A stretch of 64,000 bases of DNA from Paraperlucidibaca baekdonensis (GCF_003387535.1 NZ_QUNR01000001.1:558001-622000), one strand, 5' to 3'; positions 1 through 7,495 are shown, counted from the stretch's first letter. The notes: generated by a model from the sequence alone, not told the origin. Numbers and translations are program-made.

Positions 1-2
1 CT

Positions 3-689
3 GGCTTTAGACGTTTGCCCGGCACCGTTCTGAAGAATGGTAAAGGCGAGACGATCTATAGTCCGCCTCAACACCCAGATGAAATTGTTCGGCTAATGGG
101 CGACCTTGATCGCTTTATAAATGACAGCACAGATTTTGATATCGATCCGTTGATAAAGATGGCGCTGGTGCATCATCAATTCGAGAGCATTCATCCATTT
201 TATGATGGCAATGGGCGTACTGGTCGCATCCTAAATGTTTTGTATTTGGTGAAGGAAGGCTTGCTAGATGTGCCTGTACTTTACTTATCGCGCCATATCG
301 TTCGTACGAAGTCGGACTATTACACGCTGTTGCAGGCTGTTAGAGATGACGACCAATGGGAGGCTTGGGTACTGTATATGCTTGAGGCGGTGGAGCAAAC
401 AGCAGGTCAGGCAATCAACACCATTCATGCAATCAAGGCCGCTATATTTGATTACAAGCATCGTATTCGCGCGAGCTATAGGTTCTACAGTCAAGACTTG
501 ATCAACAATCTGTTTACGCACCCGTATACCAAGATCGAGTTTGTGCAGCGAGATCTTAAGGTGTCGCGGCTCACGGCAACAAAGTACATGGATGCTTTGG
601 CTGAGGGTGGCTTTGTTGAAAAGCAGAAAATTGGGCGCAGTAACTACTACATCAACATCGCGTTAAGCAAAATTCTAGTGGATGCGTAG
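3..689 (+). CDS. Fic-domain protein, 5' end cut by window edge
   Basis: Fic proteins usually transfer AMP from ATP to a protein hydroxyl. The frame is open from base 3, with no start inside the window, and its first residues (GFRRLPGTVLKN) match the middle of Fic_N/Fic proteins, so the N-terminus with any inhibitory helix lies to the left. The Fic core HPFYDGNGRTGR is intact, with catalytic His and the anion-binding loop. The C-terminal part reads as a winged helix (LKVSRLTATKYMDALAEGGF), common in this Fic class. It is the outermost visible gene of the integrated element that ends at the tRNA at 3791-3867. No partner antitoxin gene is visible. The target is unknown. A second Fic gene lies at 57713-58879. 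Confidence 0.9.
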   Translation, partial: GFRRLPGTVLKNGKGETIYSPPQHPDEIVRLMGDLDRFINDSTDFDIDPLIKMALVHHQFESIHPFYDGNGRTGRILNVLYLVKEGLLDVPVLYLSRHIVRTKSDYYTLLQAVRDDDQWEAWVLYMLEAVEQTAGQAINTIHAIKAAIFDYKHRIRASYRFYSQDLINNLFTHPYTKIEFVQRDLKVSRLTATKYMDALAEGGFVEKQKIGRSNYYINIALSKILVDA

Positions 690-760
690 TGGTGGTTTGT
701 CGCTGAAGTTATCCACAGAGCTCTCGTCATTGTTGTTGTCTTTATCTCTATAGCTTTGAC

Positions 761-791
761 TGTAGTTGTAGTTGTAGTTGTAGTTGTAGTT
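761..791. repeat. TGTAGT hexamer tandem repeat (5 copies)
   Basis: Five uninterrupted copies of TGTAGT occupy 761-790. The tract lies about 70 bp after the Fic stop codon in non-coding DNA, so copy number could change by slippage without harming a protein. It gives a spurious poly-Thr reading frame on the minus strand. Confidence 0.9.
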
Positions 792-805
792 ACCGGCCAT
801 GATAT

Positions 806-829
806 CGATATCTTATCGATAAGATATCG
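806..829. repeat. Perfect 24-bp palindrome
   Basis: The half-site CGATATCTTATC is followed directly by its exact reverse complement, with no spacer. Symmetry of this length suggests a dimeric protein site or a cruciform-forming element. It lies 15 bp after the hexamer repeat and about 35 bp before the first copy of the duplicated module. The binding protein is unknown. Confidence 0.75.
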
Positions 830-864
830 CTGAGTTAGCGATGCGATATAAGGCTGCTTGAAGT

Positions 865-884
865 GCGTGTAATTTGACATTGAA
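865..884. repeat. 20-bp direct repeat, copy 1
   Basis: GCGTGTAATTTGACATTGAA occurs here and again, identical, at 1044-1063. Both copies are followed by the related elements GCGTCA(T/C)TAGTCAC (921-934 and 1076-1089) and TGTTATTTATGA (968-979 and 1133-1144). Offsets between copies are 179, 155 and 165 bp, so the duplicated module has drifted outside the conserved boxes. Conserved boxes in diverging DNA suggest protein-binding sites. Confidence 0.8.
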
Positions 885-1043
885 AAGCGTGGATTTTGGG
901 CTTTAGCTGCCATCAAATACGCGTCATTAGTCACTAGAAGTCTAGTGGGCTTAGCCCCCTATCTATATGTTATTTATGACTAATTTTTCTATTCAGTGAG
1001 TTGGCTGCATGGTTGTAGGCAGCGTGTATTGCTAGTTACAAAA

Positions 1044-1063
1044 GCGTGTAATTTGACATTGAA
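1044..1063. repeat. 20-bp direct repeat, copy 2
   Basis: Exact second copy of the box at 865-884. A shorter partial match (GCGTGTATT) lies just upstream, near 1022-1030. As in copy 1 it is followed by the two other conserved boxes. Confidence 0.8.
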
Positions 1064-1325
1064 GCTCATACGTATGCGTCACTAGTCACCCTATGGCTAG
1101 CGCGTAATGTTGGCTATGTCATTGTTATTTATGATGATAACTTATGCTTAGCGCATGGAGTTTGTGCATGAAACTTGGCATTGATGGCAAGTATATTTGG
1201 CTGCGAGTAGCTGGTAGGGCTGGATTTGCCCGAATCTCTTCGTTCTGCCTCGAAGTCAGTAGTGCCTGCTGTCGGTTGGAGTGACTCGTGTCGTCAAACT
1301 GCTGAGGGTTGGCGCTATATTCTGA

Positions 1326-2129
1326 CTAATGCGCTTGCCCTAGCTGCCCACTTTTTTCTGCGGCGACCAAAGATATTGCATAGGCTGGCAGGTTTTTGAT
1401 CCTTCCTGTTGCGTTGGCTTCAGTAAACGCTTTAAAGACGTTTTCAAGCCCCTGAGGAGTGAGCCCTGATTCATTCATTATTTTGAAGGCTTTGTTTCTT
1501 TCGGCTATGCGCTTCGGGCTTACTGCGGCATTGGGCTTGGACTGTGCAATTTCAGGATCAATATTCTGTTTTTGAAGAGCCGTGGCATCGACTAAGCTCA
1601 GGCGAAATGCTGTTTTCTTGATTTCGTTGTGTGTGGTGAGCTCAGTGTCATCCAGTACTCGGAGGTCTCGCTCTTTGGCCTGCTCAGGCGAGCATGGGCT
1701 CAGGTTATGGCTATCAAACCATGATAGATTTTCCGGCTTTTGTAGCTTCGAGAATACCGACCAGAACTCTTGATGCCACTGGCTAGGGACGCACATGATT
1801 TGCTCGGCGGTAGCATACCGAAACTTGATGCTACCGAGTTGTGATGCGCTGTTATGAGACCACCAAGTTTTTACCCAAATGTAATGCTTTGCTTTGTCTA
1901 TTTTCACCAGATCGAGCTTTTCGAATTTCTTTAAGACCCTCCATAGTTCAGCGCAGCTTGCTAGGTGCAGGTCGGCAGTGATTTTGGCTGGAATGAACGT
2001 GTATATGCCAATCATATTGGTCATGGGGCCGGTATGAAGATAGGTAAGGCATAGCAGCTCGGTACAGCTAAAGCTTATGAACCTAGGGTCATGCCATATG
2101 CTATCGCTCAGCATCCTTTTCCGGCTCAT
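1326..2129 (-). CDS. Phage/plasmid replication-like winged-helix protein
   Basis: 267 aa. The N-terminal ~100 residues (SDSIWHDPRFISFSCTELLC...NMIGIYTFIPAKITADL...LVKIDKAKHYIWVKTWWSHN) have the pattern of the winged-helix domain at the start of many phage replication-initiation (O/DnaD-like) proteins: a short W-x-D/E-x-[RK]F opening, a small-genome-like NxxGIY strand, and a final strand rich in W before N. The C-terminal half (from about residue 190) is charged and may hold a helicase-loader contact. The ATG overlaps the stop of the upstream 74-aa HTH gene by 4 bp, so they are translationally coupled. Assignment rests on motif pattern only; function in replication is an inference. Confidence 0.55.
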   Translation of the reverse strand: MSRKRMLSDSIWHDPRFISFSCTELLCLTYLHTGPMTNMIGIYTFIPAKITADLHLASCAELWRVLKKFEKLDLVKIDKAKHYIWVKTWWSHNSASQLGSIKFRYATAEQIMCVPSQWHQEFWSVFSKLQKPENLSWFDSHNLSPCSPEQAKERDLRVLDDTELTTHNEIKKTAFRLSLVDATALQKQNIDPEIAQSKPNAAVSPKRIAERNKAFKIMNESGLTPQGLENVFKAFTEANATGRIKNLPAYAISLVAAEKSGQLGQAH

Positions 2130-2350
2130 TGCGCTGGCTCCTCTAATTGCAGAACCTCAATGATTTGATGTGTTCTAAAAAAAGACTTACGGCCAATTTT
2201 CAGGCGTGTAGGGTTAAAAATATCAGCCACTTTTGATTTTTGATTCAGCGATGCTCTCAGACCCGTCGGGACTCTTGTTAGGAGCTCGGCTAAATCATCA
2301 ACGGTCATCAACGGCCCGTATTTTTCTAGCAATGAAATAGATTTATGCAT
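2126..2350 (-). CDS. Small AlpA/excisionase-like HTH protein
   Basis: 74 aa. The segment LMTVDDLAELLTRVPTGLRA is a helix-turn-helix typical of small DNA-binding proteins of plasmids and prophages, followed by a wing-like part (RLKIGRKSFFRTHQI). Similar small proteins act as excisionases or as regulators of integrase or replication genes. The start is ATG with AAGAGGA about 8 bp upstream. It is the first gene of a two-gene operon with the replication-like protein, and a 25-bp palindrome lies about 140 bp upstream, a candidate autoregulatory operator. Confidence 0.6.
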   Translation of the reverse strand: MHKSISLLEKYGPLMTVDDLAELLTRVPTGLRASLNQKSKVADIFNPTRLKIGRKSFFRTHQIIEVLQLEEPAQ

Positions 2351-2625
2351 GATTTTTTCCTCTTAAGTCGATTGGTTGGGCCTTGAGTAAAACGATGCAA
2401 GGCTTGGGCTGCTTCAGAGGAATCTAATGAAATTACGAGTTTAATGGAAGAGTGAGCTTGATTTAACTTGTTGTTTTTAAATGGAAATAACTGTTGACCG
2501 TCAACAGTTATAGCGCCGAAAAAATAGATGGTTTCCTTTGGAATCAGATGTTTGAAAGATATTAAAGTTTCTAGTTTTTAGTGATTTTGAAATAATTAGT
2601 TACAGTCATTTGTTAATTAAATACA
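2351..2625. other. AT-rich intergenic region between integrase and HTH gene
   Basis: 275 bp, clearly AT-richer than the host genes. It should hold the integrase 3' untranslated part and the promoter of the 74-aa gene on the minus strand. The only strong structure is the inverted repeat at 2487-2511. Confidence 0.5.
2487..2511. promoter_or_regulatory. 25-bp perfect inverted repeat, candidate operator
   Basis: Two 12-bp arms, ATAACTGTTGAC and its exact reverse complement, flank a single C. A T-run does not follow on the minus strand, so it is a better candidate for a repressor or HTH-protein operator than for a terminator. It lies upstream of the minus-strand HTH/replication operon. Confidence 0.55.
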
Positions 2626-3690
2626 TTACTTTCTCGGTGCTGTAAGCATATCCAGCTCCGAAACCAAGTCCTCGGCTCTCAAGTGAGTATATCTTTTGAG
2701 CATTTGCATGCTTTTGTGACCGCTAATAGCCGCTACTTTTTGATCGCCAAGCCCAGCCTCCACTAAGCGGCTAATGGCCTCATGCCTGAGGTCATGAAAG
2801 CGAAGGTCTGGCATGCCAAGATCAGTCTTTAAGATCGTCCATATTTTGCTAAAAGCGTAAGGCCGGCGCTTACTATCTCGCCCCGGCTCCCCGAAAAAAA
2901 CTAAGTCGGTATCAATCGGACGAATTGGGTTGTCTAGCGCCTCTTTGAGAGTGGCTGTTGCAGTCAGGGTGAGGGGGATTGAGCGTGCTGTATTGTTTTT
3001 GGTGTCAGCTAGTCGAATGACGCGTGAGCTTAGATTGACTTGGCTGCGCCGTAGCGAGGTAATTTCTGACGAGCGCATGCCTGTTTCAAGGGCTATCGTC
3101 ACGATCCAGCCAAGCATAGGGTTGCTGTGAGCCTTTGCCGCCGCCATAAGCTTGCGTTCTTCTTGGGCGCTCAGACGTCGATCACGGCCTTGCCCCGGGT
3201 TCGGCTTGCGGATAGCCAATACTGGGTTGTAAGTCAGTCCTAAGCCCCATTCCTGAATCGCCACGGTGAATAAGTGGCTAAGAAGAGCTAGCTCGAGGCG
3301 AACGGTGTTATTGCTAGTGGTTCCTGCGCGGCATGGCTCTGCCAAGCGCGTATCTCGATAGCTAGCCACAATATCGGGTGTGATGGCGGCAAGTGAATAT
3401 TTGCCTAGATGCTTAATAAGCGCTTTTGACTTACTGAGCTCTGCGCGCTGTGTGGTGGGCTTCTTTGTTGGCGTGATATCAGCAAGGTATCGAGCTATAG
3501 CGGTGGACAGTGTTGTCTTTTCGGACAATGTGCGCTGGATAAAAACCCCTCGCATCATTTCGTCTTCGGTGCGTCTTGCCCAATCCTCGGCATCGCGTTT
3601 AATGCGGAAAACCTTGACGATGGTCGGCCAGCCTTGCTTACGGATTAGGGCCTTCCAAGTTCCGGCATTTGTCTTAACGAAGGTCGCCAT
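2626..3690 (-). CDS. Tyrosine recombinase/phage integrase
   Basis: 354 aa, site-specific recombinase that would insert the element at the neighbouring tRNA gene. An N-terminal arm-binding part (about 1-60) and a core-binding SAM-like domain (about 60-150) precede the catalytic domain with R206 (TGMR), K231, H299-x-x-R302 (HDLRHE), H325 (GHKSM) and the nucleophile Y334. All catalytic residues are present, so it should be active. The ATG at 3690 was chosen because GGAG lies 7 bp upstream; an in-frame GTG at 3714 lacks a better site. The gene starts 100 bp from the tRNA 3' end and points away from it, the standard arrangement of a tRNA-integrated island. Confidence 0.93.
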   Translation of the reverse strand: MATFVKTNAGTWKALIRKQGWPTIVKVFRIKRDAEDWARRTEDEMMRGVFIQRTLSEKTTLSTAIARYLADITPTKKPTTQRAELSKSKALIKHLGKYSLAAITPDIVASYRDTRLAEPCRAGTTSNNTVRLELALLSHLFTVAIQEWGLGLTYNPVLAIRKPNPGQGRDRRLSAQEERKLMAAAKAHSNPMLGWIVTIALETGMRSSEITSLRRSQVNLSSRVIRLADTKNNTARSIPLTLTATATLKEALDNPIRPIDTDLVFFGEPGRDSKRRPYAFSKIWTILKTDLGMPDLRFHDLRHEAISRLVEAGLGDQKVAAISGHKSMQMLKRYTHLRAEDLVSELDMLTAPRK

Positions 3691-3724
3691 GAGGGTGCTC
3701 CAAAGTCGTGCCACGCCGCAGCAC

Positions 3725-3741
3725 TGTACCGATATTGTACC
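3725..3741. promoter_or_regulatory. Two TGTACC direct repeats, possible integrase arm sites
   Basis: TGTACC occurs at 3725-3730 and 3736-3741, 11 bp apart (about one helical turn), between the integrase start and the tRNA 3' end. Arm-type sites of tyrosine integrases are short direct repeats in this position. Weak evidence from location and phasing only. Confidence 0.3.
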
Positions 3742-3761
3742 TTTGGACTTTAGGATTGCAA

Positions 3762-3782
3762 AACGAGTATTTGTAACTCGTT
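3762..3782 (-). terminator. Possible terminator after the tRNA gene
   Basis: On the minus strand a 6-bp stem AACGAG/CTCGTT with a 9-nt loop starts 8 nt after the tRNA CCA end and is followed by only two more T, making a four-T run. It could end the tRNA transcript before the integrase gene. Short stem and short T-run keep confidence low. Confidence 0.4.
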
Positions 3783-3790
3783 GTTTTAAT

Positions 3791-3867
3791 TGGTGGGCCC
3801 GGTCGGACTTGAACCGACGACCAAAGGATTATGAGTCCTCTGCTCTAACCAACTGAGCTACAGGCCC
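3791..3867 (-). tRNA. tRNA-Ile2 (anticodon CAT, C34 to be modified to lysidine)
   Basis: 77 nt with an encoded CCA. The acceptor stem GGGCCTG/CGGGCCC, the D-arm (AGCTCAGTTGGTTAGAGC), a CTCATAA anticodon loop and the T-arm (GGTTCAAGTCC) all fit. CAT could mean Met or Ile2; the C4-G69 and C5-G68 pairs are the known TilS recognition pairs of tRNA-Ile2, whereas elongator Met tRNAs usually carry T4-A5, so Ile2 (reading AUA after lysidine modification) is preferred. The 3' half is the probable attachment site for the integrase next to it; the other att copy would lie left of the window. Confidence 0.85.
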
Positions 3868-3901
3868 GCATGCGTGGCGAGGTGCCGAAATGCAGGCGCG
3901 C

Positions 3902-3907
3902 AGTGTA
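3902..3907 (-). promoter_or_regulatory. Probable -10 box of the tRNA promoter
   Basis: On the minus strand TACACT is followed by a GC-rich discriminator (GCGCGCC), the pattern of stringently controlled stable-RNA promoters. The predicted start lies some 25-30 nt before the mature tRNA. No good -35 hexamer is visible. Confidence 0.4.
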
Positions 3908-3927
3908 GCAAGCGCGTCTGCGCGCGA

Positions 3928-5331
3928 CTAGCTGGAAATCTGCTGTTCATACCAAGAAAGTAGCACCTGCCGGTCAGTCGCTGATGTGGCGGTGCCGGGC
4001 ACGAGCGCGGTGGGTCGCGGTGCGCGGTCGAACCAGAAGCGGCCACTCAAATGGCCATTGGCGAAGATCGGGTGGCTGGCCAGCCAGACCGTGGTGTCGC
4101 TGCCTTGGCGCGGGGTGCGCAGGCGTTTGCCGAGGCGGCGGTTGAAGTCGGGCAGGGCGCTGGCCACGCCGGGCGTAGCAGCCCAACCCGGGTGCATGAT
4201 GTGCAATCCCAAGTTTGAGTATTGCTCCGCCCAATGCTGACTGACATCGAGCAGGGCGCGTTTGGCGCGGGCGTAGGCTTTCGGGCCATTAAATAGCTCA
4301 TTGGTAAACGCCATGTCATTGAGCGTAATGCCTTGTGTGTAGAGCCCGCCGGAGACCACTTGAATGATGCGCCCGCCGCGTCTGGCAAAGCTAGGCGCGA
4401 GCGCTTGCGTGAGCAATGCGGGTGAGACGAAGTTGATCGCCATGGTGCGCTCGAGGCCATCGGCGGTCAGCGCTTGCTCGTCAAATAATGCGCCGGCATT
4501 GTTGATCCAAACATCGAGCTCAAGGCCAATGAGCTGCTCGGCGAGATCTCGTGTGGCGGCGATGCTGGAGAGTTCGGCTTCCACGCAGTCGATGCGAATG
4601 GCGTGACTGGCCCACGGGCGAATCGCTGCCGCCGCTTGCGCGAGGCGATCTGTGCCGCGCCCGACCAGAACCAAGTCGGCGCCGAGGCGCGCGAGTTGCT
4701 GCGCGCAGGCCAGCCCTAAGCCGGAGGTCACCCCGCTAATGCCAATGCGCTGAGGATTAGCGCCGTCGACATAGCGCGACAGCCCACGCGAGGGCATCTG
4801 GCGGTAGCCGCGCCGTGTGTAATTGATCATACCCGGTAGCACCAAGCGCTCCGCCATGCGCTCGGCCATGCCGGGCGATGCCGGGCCGTCGTTTTCGAGC
4901 GCCGCTTTGAGGCCATTCATGGCGGCGTTGCTGAGGCGCTCGCCCCAGCAATTGAGCACGGGCTTGAGTAAGCCGGGCACATCGGCGGTGCTGATGTCGG
5001 CGCGGTAGACGAGTGTGCACGTTGCTTCGCCAGTGGCGCTTAGCGTTAGGGTGTCGACAGCGGTAAAGCCATCACCAACGCCAGTGAGCACGAGGCGTGC
5101 CTGACCTTGCGCCGATGGCGGCTCGCAGACATCGAGCGTGTAGCGCATGGGCACGGCGCGGCCCAACACATTGAGCTCAAGCGCGAAGCTGGAGGCCGCG
5201 CTGTCGTCGCGCTCGGCCGTAAACACGCCCGGGTCCCATTGCTCGATATTGTCGAAGTCGCGCAGGTAGCGAAAGACATCGGCCAATGAGCGTTTCAGCG
5301 GCAAAACGCGATGCAGGTTCAGCGTGGTCAC
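3928..5331 (-). CDS. SRPBCC domain fused to short-chain dehydrogenase
   Basis: 467 aa. Residues about 1-150 read as an SRPBCC/polyketide-cyclase-like lipid-binding fold (VLPLKRSLADVFRYLRDFDN... opening typical of the family). From about 195 a classical SDR follows: nucleotide-binding GVTSGLGLA, NNAG, a Ser in VVSGG, and YARAK as the catalytic Tyr/Lys. The SDR part resembles the DHRS12-like branch. GTG start with GGGAG 7 bp upstream. It is the last gene of an operon with another SDR, a DASH cryptochrome and a flavoprotein, so a role in light- or lipid-linked metabolism is plausible but unproven. The hydrophobic substrate may be handed from the SRPBCC domain to the SDR domain (inference). Confidence 0.8.
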   Translation of the reverse strand: MTTLNLHRVLPLKRSLADVFRYLRDFDNIEQWDPGVFTAERDDSAASSFALELNVLGRAVPMRYTLDVCEPPSAQGQARLVLTGVGDGFTAVDTLTLSATGEATCTLVYRADISTADVPGLLKPVLNCWGERLSNAAMNGLKAALENDGPASPGMAERMAERLVLPGMINYTRRGYRQMPSRGLSRYVDGANPQRIGISGVTSGLGLACAQQLARLGADLVLVGRGTDRLAQAAAAIRPWASHAIRIDCVEAELSSIAATRDLAEQLIGLELDVWINNAGALFDEQALTADGLERTMAINFVSPALLTQALAPSFARRGGRIIQVVSGGLYTQGITLNDMAFTNELFNGPKAYARAKRALLDVSQHWAEQYSNLGLHIMHPGWAATPGVASALPDFNRRLGKRLRTPRQGSDTTVWLASHPIFANGHLSGRFWFDRAPRPTALVPGTATSATDRQVLLSWYEQQISS

Positions 5332-5420
5332 GGCGGGCTCCCGATTAAATTTTCACGACTCTACCGCAGTTTGATGACGCGCGCCGAGCGCCACACGGCG
5401 GCGGCGCCGATGGTGGCTAT

Positions 5421-6170
5421 TTATGCGCGCGGCAACGGATGAATCAGCGCTTGGCCACCATCGATATTGATGCTTTGGCCGGTGATCCAGCTCGCTTCAT
5501 CGCTCAGTAAAAAAGCCATTAGGCCAGCAATGTCGGGCCCGCGACCAATGCGCTGCATGGGGTTGGGTTTGCTATTGCGCGCGATGGCCTCCTCGGAGTC
5601 GGTGAGGCGCCCAGCTAAGGGTGACACCACCAGGCCCGGATGCACGCAGTTCACGCGGATGCCTTTGTCGGCGTAGCTGGCCGCCGTGCTCAGCGCGAGG
5701 CCGGCGACTGCAGCTTTGGCGCTGCCAATGGCCTCGTGGTTGGGGAAGCCGGCGTGTGCCACTAGCGAGCCGACCAAGACTGCCGCCGAGAGTTCGCGGT
5801 GCTTGCGGGCGCCATCAACAAAGGCTTTTAAGCAGTAGGCCGCTGAGTAAAAGTTCAGCTTCATGACCGCCTCAAAATCGGCCTCGCGCGTGAGGTGTAG
5901 CGGCTTGATGAGCGTTGAGCCAACGCAGTGGGCAAAGCCGGTGATCGGCCCCACGGCGGCTTCGGCGTTGGCGCGTAACTCGGCTGCCACGCCGGGCTCG
6001 GCGACATCGCCAGCGGCAATATGGCACGGCGTGCCGAGGCGATCGGCGAGTGACTGCAAGCGCGCTTCATCGCGGCCGGTGAGCACCAAGGTGTGGCCTT
6101 TGGCGGCGAGATTGTCAGCGAGTGCGCTGCCCACGGTGCCGGCGGCGCCGGTGATCCAGGTGATGCTCAT
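5421..6170 (-). CDS. SDR-family protein lacking the catalytic Tyr
   Basis: 249 aa, Rossmann fold with TGAAGTVGSA near the N-terminus, and the C-terminal SITGQSINIDGG-type end of classical SDRs (here SWITGQSINIDGG). At the site of the catalytic YxxxK motif it reads IGSAK (in PNHEAIGSAKAAVAG), so the Tyr is replaced by Ile while Lys is kept. Related SDRs near photolyase genes share an HEAI-type sequence, as far as I recall. The ATG at 6170 was chosen over an upstream in-frame codon because AGGAG lies 8 bp before it, overlapping the cryptochrome stop 11 bp upstream. It may be a non-canonical reductase or a binding protein. Confidence 0.8.
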   Translation of the reverse strand: MSITWITGAAGTVGSALADNLAAKGHTLVLTGRDEARLQSLADRLGTPCHIAAGDVAEPGVAAELRANAEAAVGPITGFAHCVGSTLIKPLHLTREADFEAVMKLNFYSAAYCLKAFVDGARKHRELSAAVLVGSLVAHAGFPNHEAIGSAKAAVAGLALSTAASYADKGIRVNCVHPGLVVSPLAGRLTDSEEAIARNSKPNPMQRIGRGPDIAGLMAFLLSDEASWITGQSINIDGGQALIHPLPRA

Positions 6171-6181
6171 GGTCAATACTC

Positions 6182-7492
6182 CTAGGAAAAGCGGTCGGGT
6201 AACCAACAGCGTCGATACGCGCCGTCGGGGTCATACATGGCGGTTTGGCGTACTGGATTGAAGCGTCGGTCGCTGCGTGGATCAGTGCCAGCCCCCGCCA
6301 AATACAGCCAGTTGCCTTGGTTGCTGGCGACATCGAAATCAATGAGCTGATGCTCTAACCACGCCGCGCCCAAGCGCCAATCTTGGTGCAGGTCATGGAT
6401 CAAATAACTCGCGACATTTTGCCGTAAGCGATTGCTCAAATAACCAGTGGCGGCGAGCTCGCGCATGCCGGCATCGACCAGATCGCAGCCGGTCGTGCCA
6501 GTGCACCACGCTTGAAATGCCGCTGGGTCGTGACGCACTTTACGGCTGCTGTCTGAAAGCTGGGTTTGGATGCCCTGTCGATGAAAGCAGCGCCGACCAA
6601 ACTGCCACATCAGCAGTTGAAAATATTCACGCCACATCAGCTCAAACCAGAGCCAATAGCTGCCGTCATTGGCGCCATAGTGGTCTTCATAGGCGAGACG
6701 CTGAGCTTCAATTTCTCGCACCGATACGCTGCCAAGCGCCAACCACGGCGACCATTTGCTCGAATAATCTGTGCCGAGCAAACCGTTGCGCGTGGCTTTG
6801 TAGTCGGCCACCAACTCAGTACTGAAGTAGCGTTGCAGATGCGCGAGACCGGCGGCTTCACTGCCGTGCCAGTCCGGTTCGGCATACGGTAGAGCGCTGC
6901 GCGCATCAGCCTGCGCAGGGCTATTGGCAAATAGCGCCGTCGCTGCTGAGCGTGCATCGTAGAGTAAATTATCGGGCAGTGCGGGGCTGGCAGGCAGTGA
7001 GGTGGGCGCGGGTTGCGGGCTGAGTGCGGGCCATTGAGCCGCCTCTAGGCGCTTGCGAAAGTGCGTAAATGGCGTGGGAAAGGGGTCGAGCGGCAGCGGC
7101 AAATCGTGGCGATCAAACAAGCCGCCGCCCTCGTGCACGCAAGTATTTTTCACCCCAGCGATGGCCTCGCGCTCTTCCCAGCCCGGATGCGCATGGACAT
7201 GAATCGGGGCGTTATCAAGCGCGGCGCTGAGCGTATTCAATGCGCTAGCCGGTTCAGCGACGAGGATCAGCAGGTCATTGCCGCACGCTTGCAGCGCTGC
7301 TTTGAGGCCCGCTAAGGCTTGTCCCAAATGCGCGAGTCGATGCGCGCCGATTCTCGCCACACCGGCCGGACCGGTTGCCAGCCATGCGCTCGGCAGGCAA
7401 TACACCGCGAGCAATGAGTCGTCTTGCGCAGCGGCACGCAGTGGCGCGTGGTCGTGCAGGCGCAGGTCATGGCGAAACCACACAATGGCCAT
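6182..7492 (-). CDS. DASH-type cryptochrome/photolyase
   Basis: 436 aa. N-terminal photolyase alpha/beta domain starts at once (IVWFRHDLRLHDHAPL), which binds the antenna cofactor; the C-terminal FAD domain contains YKATRNGLLGTDYSSKWSPW and, near the end, NPVRQTAMYDPDGAYRRCW, both hallmarks of the DASH family rather than class I CPD photolyases. DASH proteins repair pyrimidine dimers in single-stranded DNA and may sense blue light. It lies 3 bp after the flavoprotein gene and 11 bp before the SDR gene, inside one operon. No B12-dependent LitR-type regulator gene, often found with such operons, is in this neighbourhood. Confidence 0.92.
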   Translation of the reverse strand: MAIVWFRHDLRLHDHAPLRAAAQDDSLLAVYCLPSAWLATGPAGVARIGAHRLAHLGQALAGLKAALQACGNDLLILVAEPASALNTLSAALDNAPIHVHAHPGWEEREAIAGVKNTCVHEGGGLFDRHDLPLPLDPFPTPFTHFRKRLEAAQWPALSPQPAPTSLPASPALPDNLLYDARSAATALFANSPAQADARSALPYAEPDWHGSEAAGLAHLQRYFSTELVADYKATRNGLLGTDYSSKWSPWLALGSVSVREIEAQRLAYEDHYGANDGSYWLWFELMWREYFQLLMWQFGRRCFHRQGIQTQLSDSSRKVRHDPAAFQAWCTGTTGCDLVDAGMRELAATGYLSNRLRQNVASYLIHDLHQDWRLGAAWLEHQLIDFDVASNQGNWLYLAGAGTDPRSDRRFNPVRQTAMYDPDGAYRRCWLPDRFS

Positions 7493-7495
7493 GGC

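Larger units (their letters stand above)
690..1325. other. 636-bp gene-free, repeat-rich region of the integrated element
   Basis: No convincing gene is present on either strand. The stretch holds a hexamer tandem repeat (761-791), a perfect 24-bp palindrome (806-829) and two diverged copies of a module made of three short direct repeats in the same order: first copy 865-884, 921-934 and 968-979; second copy 1044-1063, 1076-1089 and 1133-1144. It lies downstream of both flanking genes (fic on +, the replication-like gene on -). This could be a replication origin, a packaging or partition site, or a decayed region; which one is not decided by the sequence. Confidence 0.6.

Noticed and set aside
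761-791. CRISPR-like array
   Set aside because: Tandem hexamers without spacers; no other repeat-spacer array in the window.
647-934. 95-codon minus-strand reading frame across the hexamer repeat
   Set aside because: It encodes a poly-Thr run from the TGTAGT repeat, has no ribosome site, and overlaps the fic 3' end.
3380-3856. 158-codon plus-strand frame across integrase start and tRNA
   Set aside because: It reads through the tRNA gene and the reverse of the integrase.
3791-3867. Elongator tRNA-Met identity for the CAT tRNA
   Set aside because: C4-G69 and C5-G68 in the acceptor stem are TilS determinants of tRNA-Ile2; Met tRNAs differ there. Not fully excluded.
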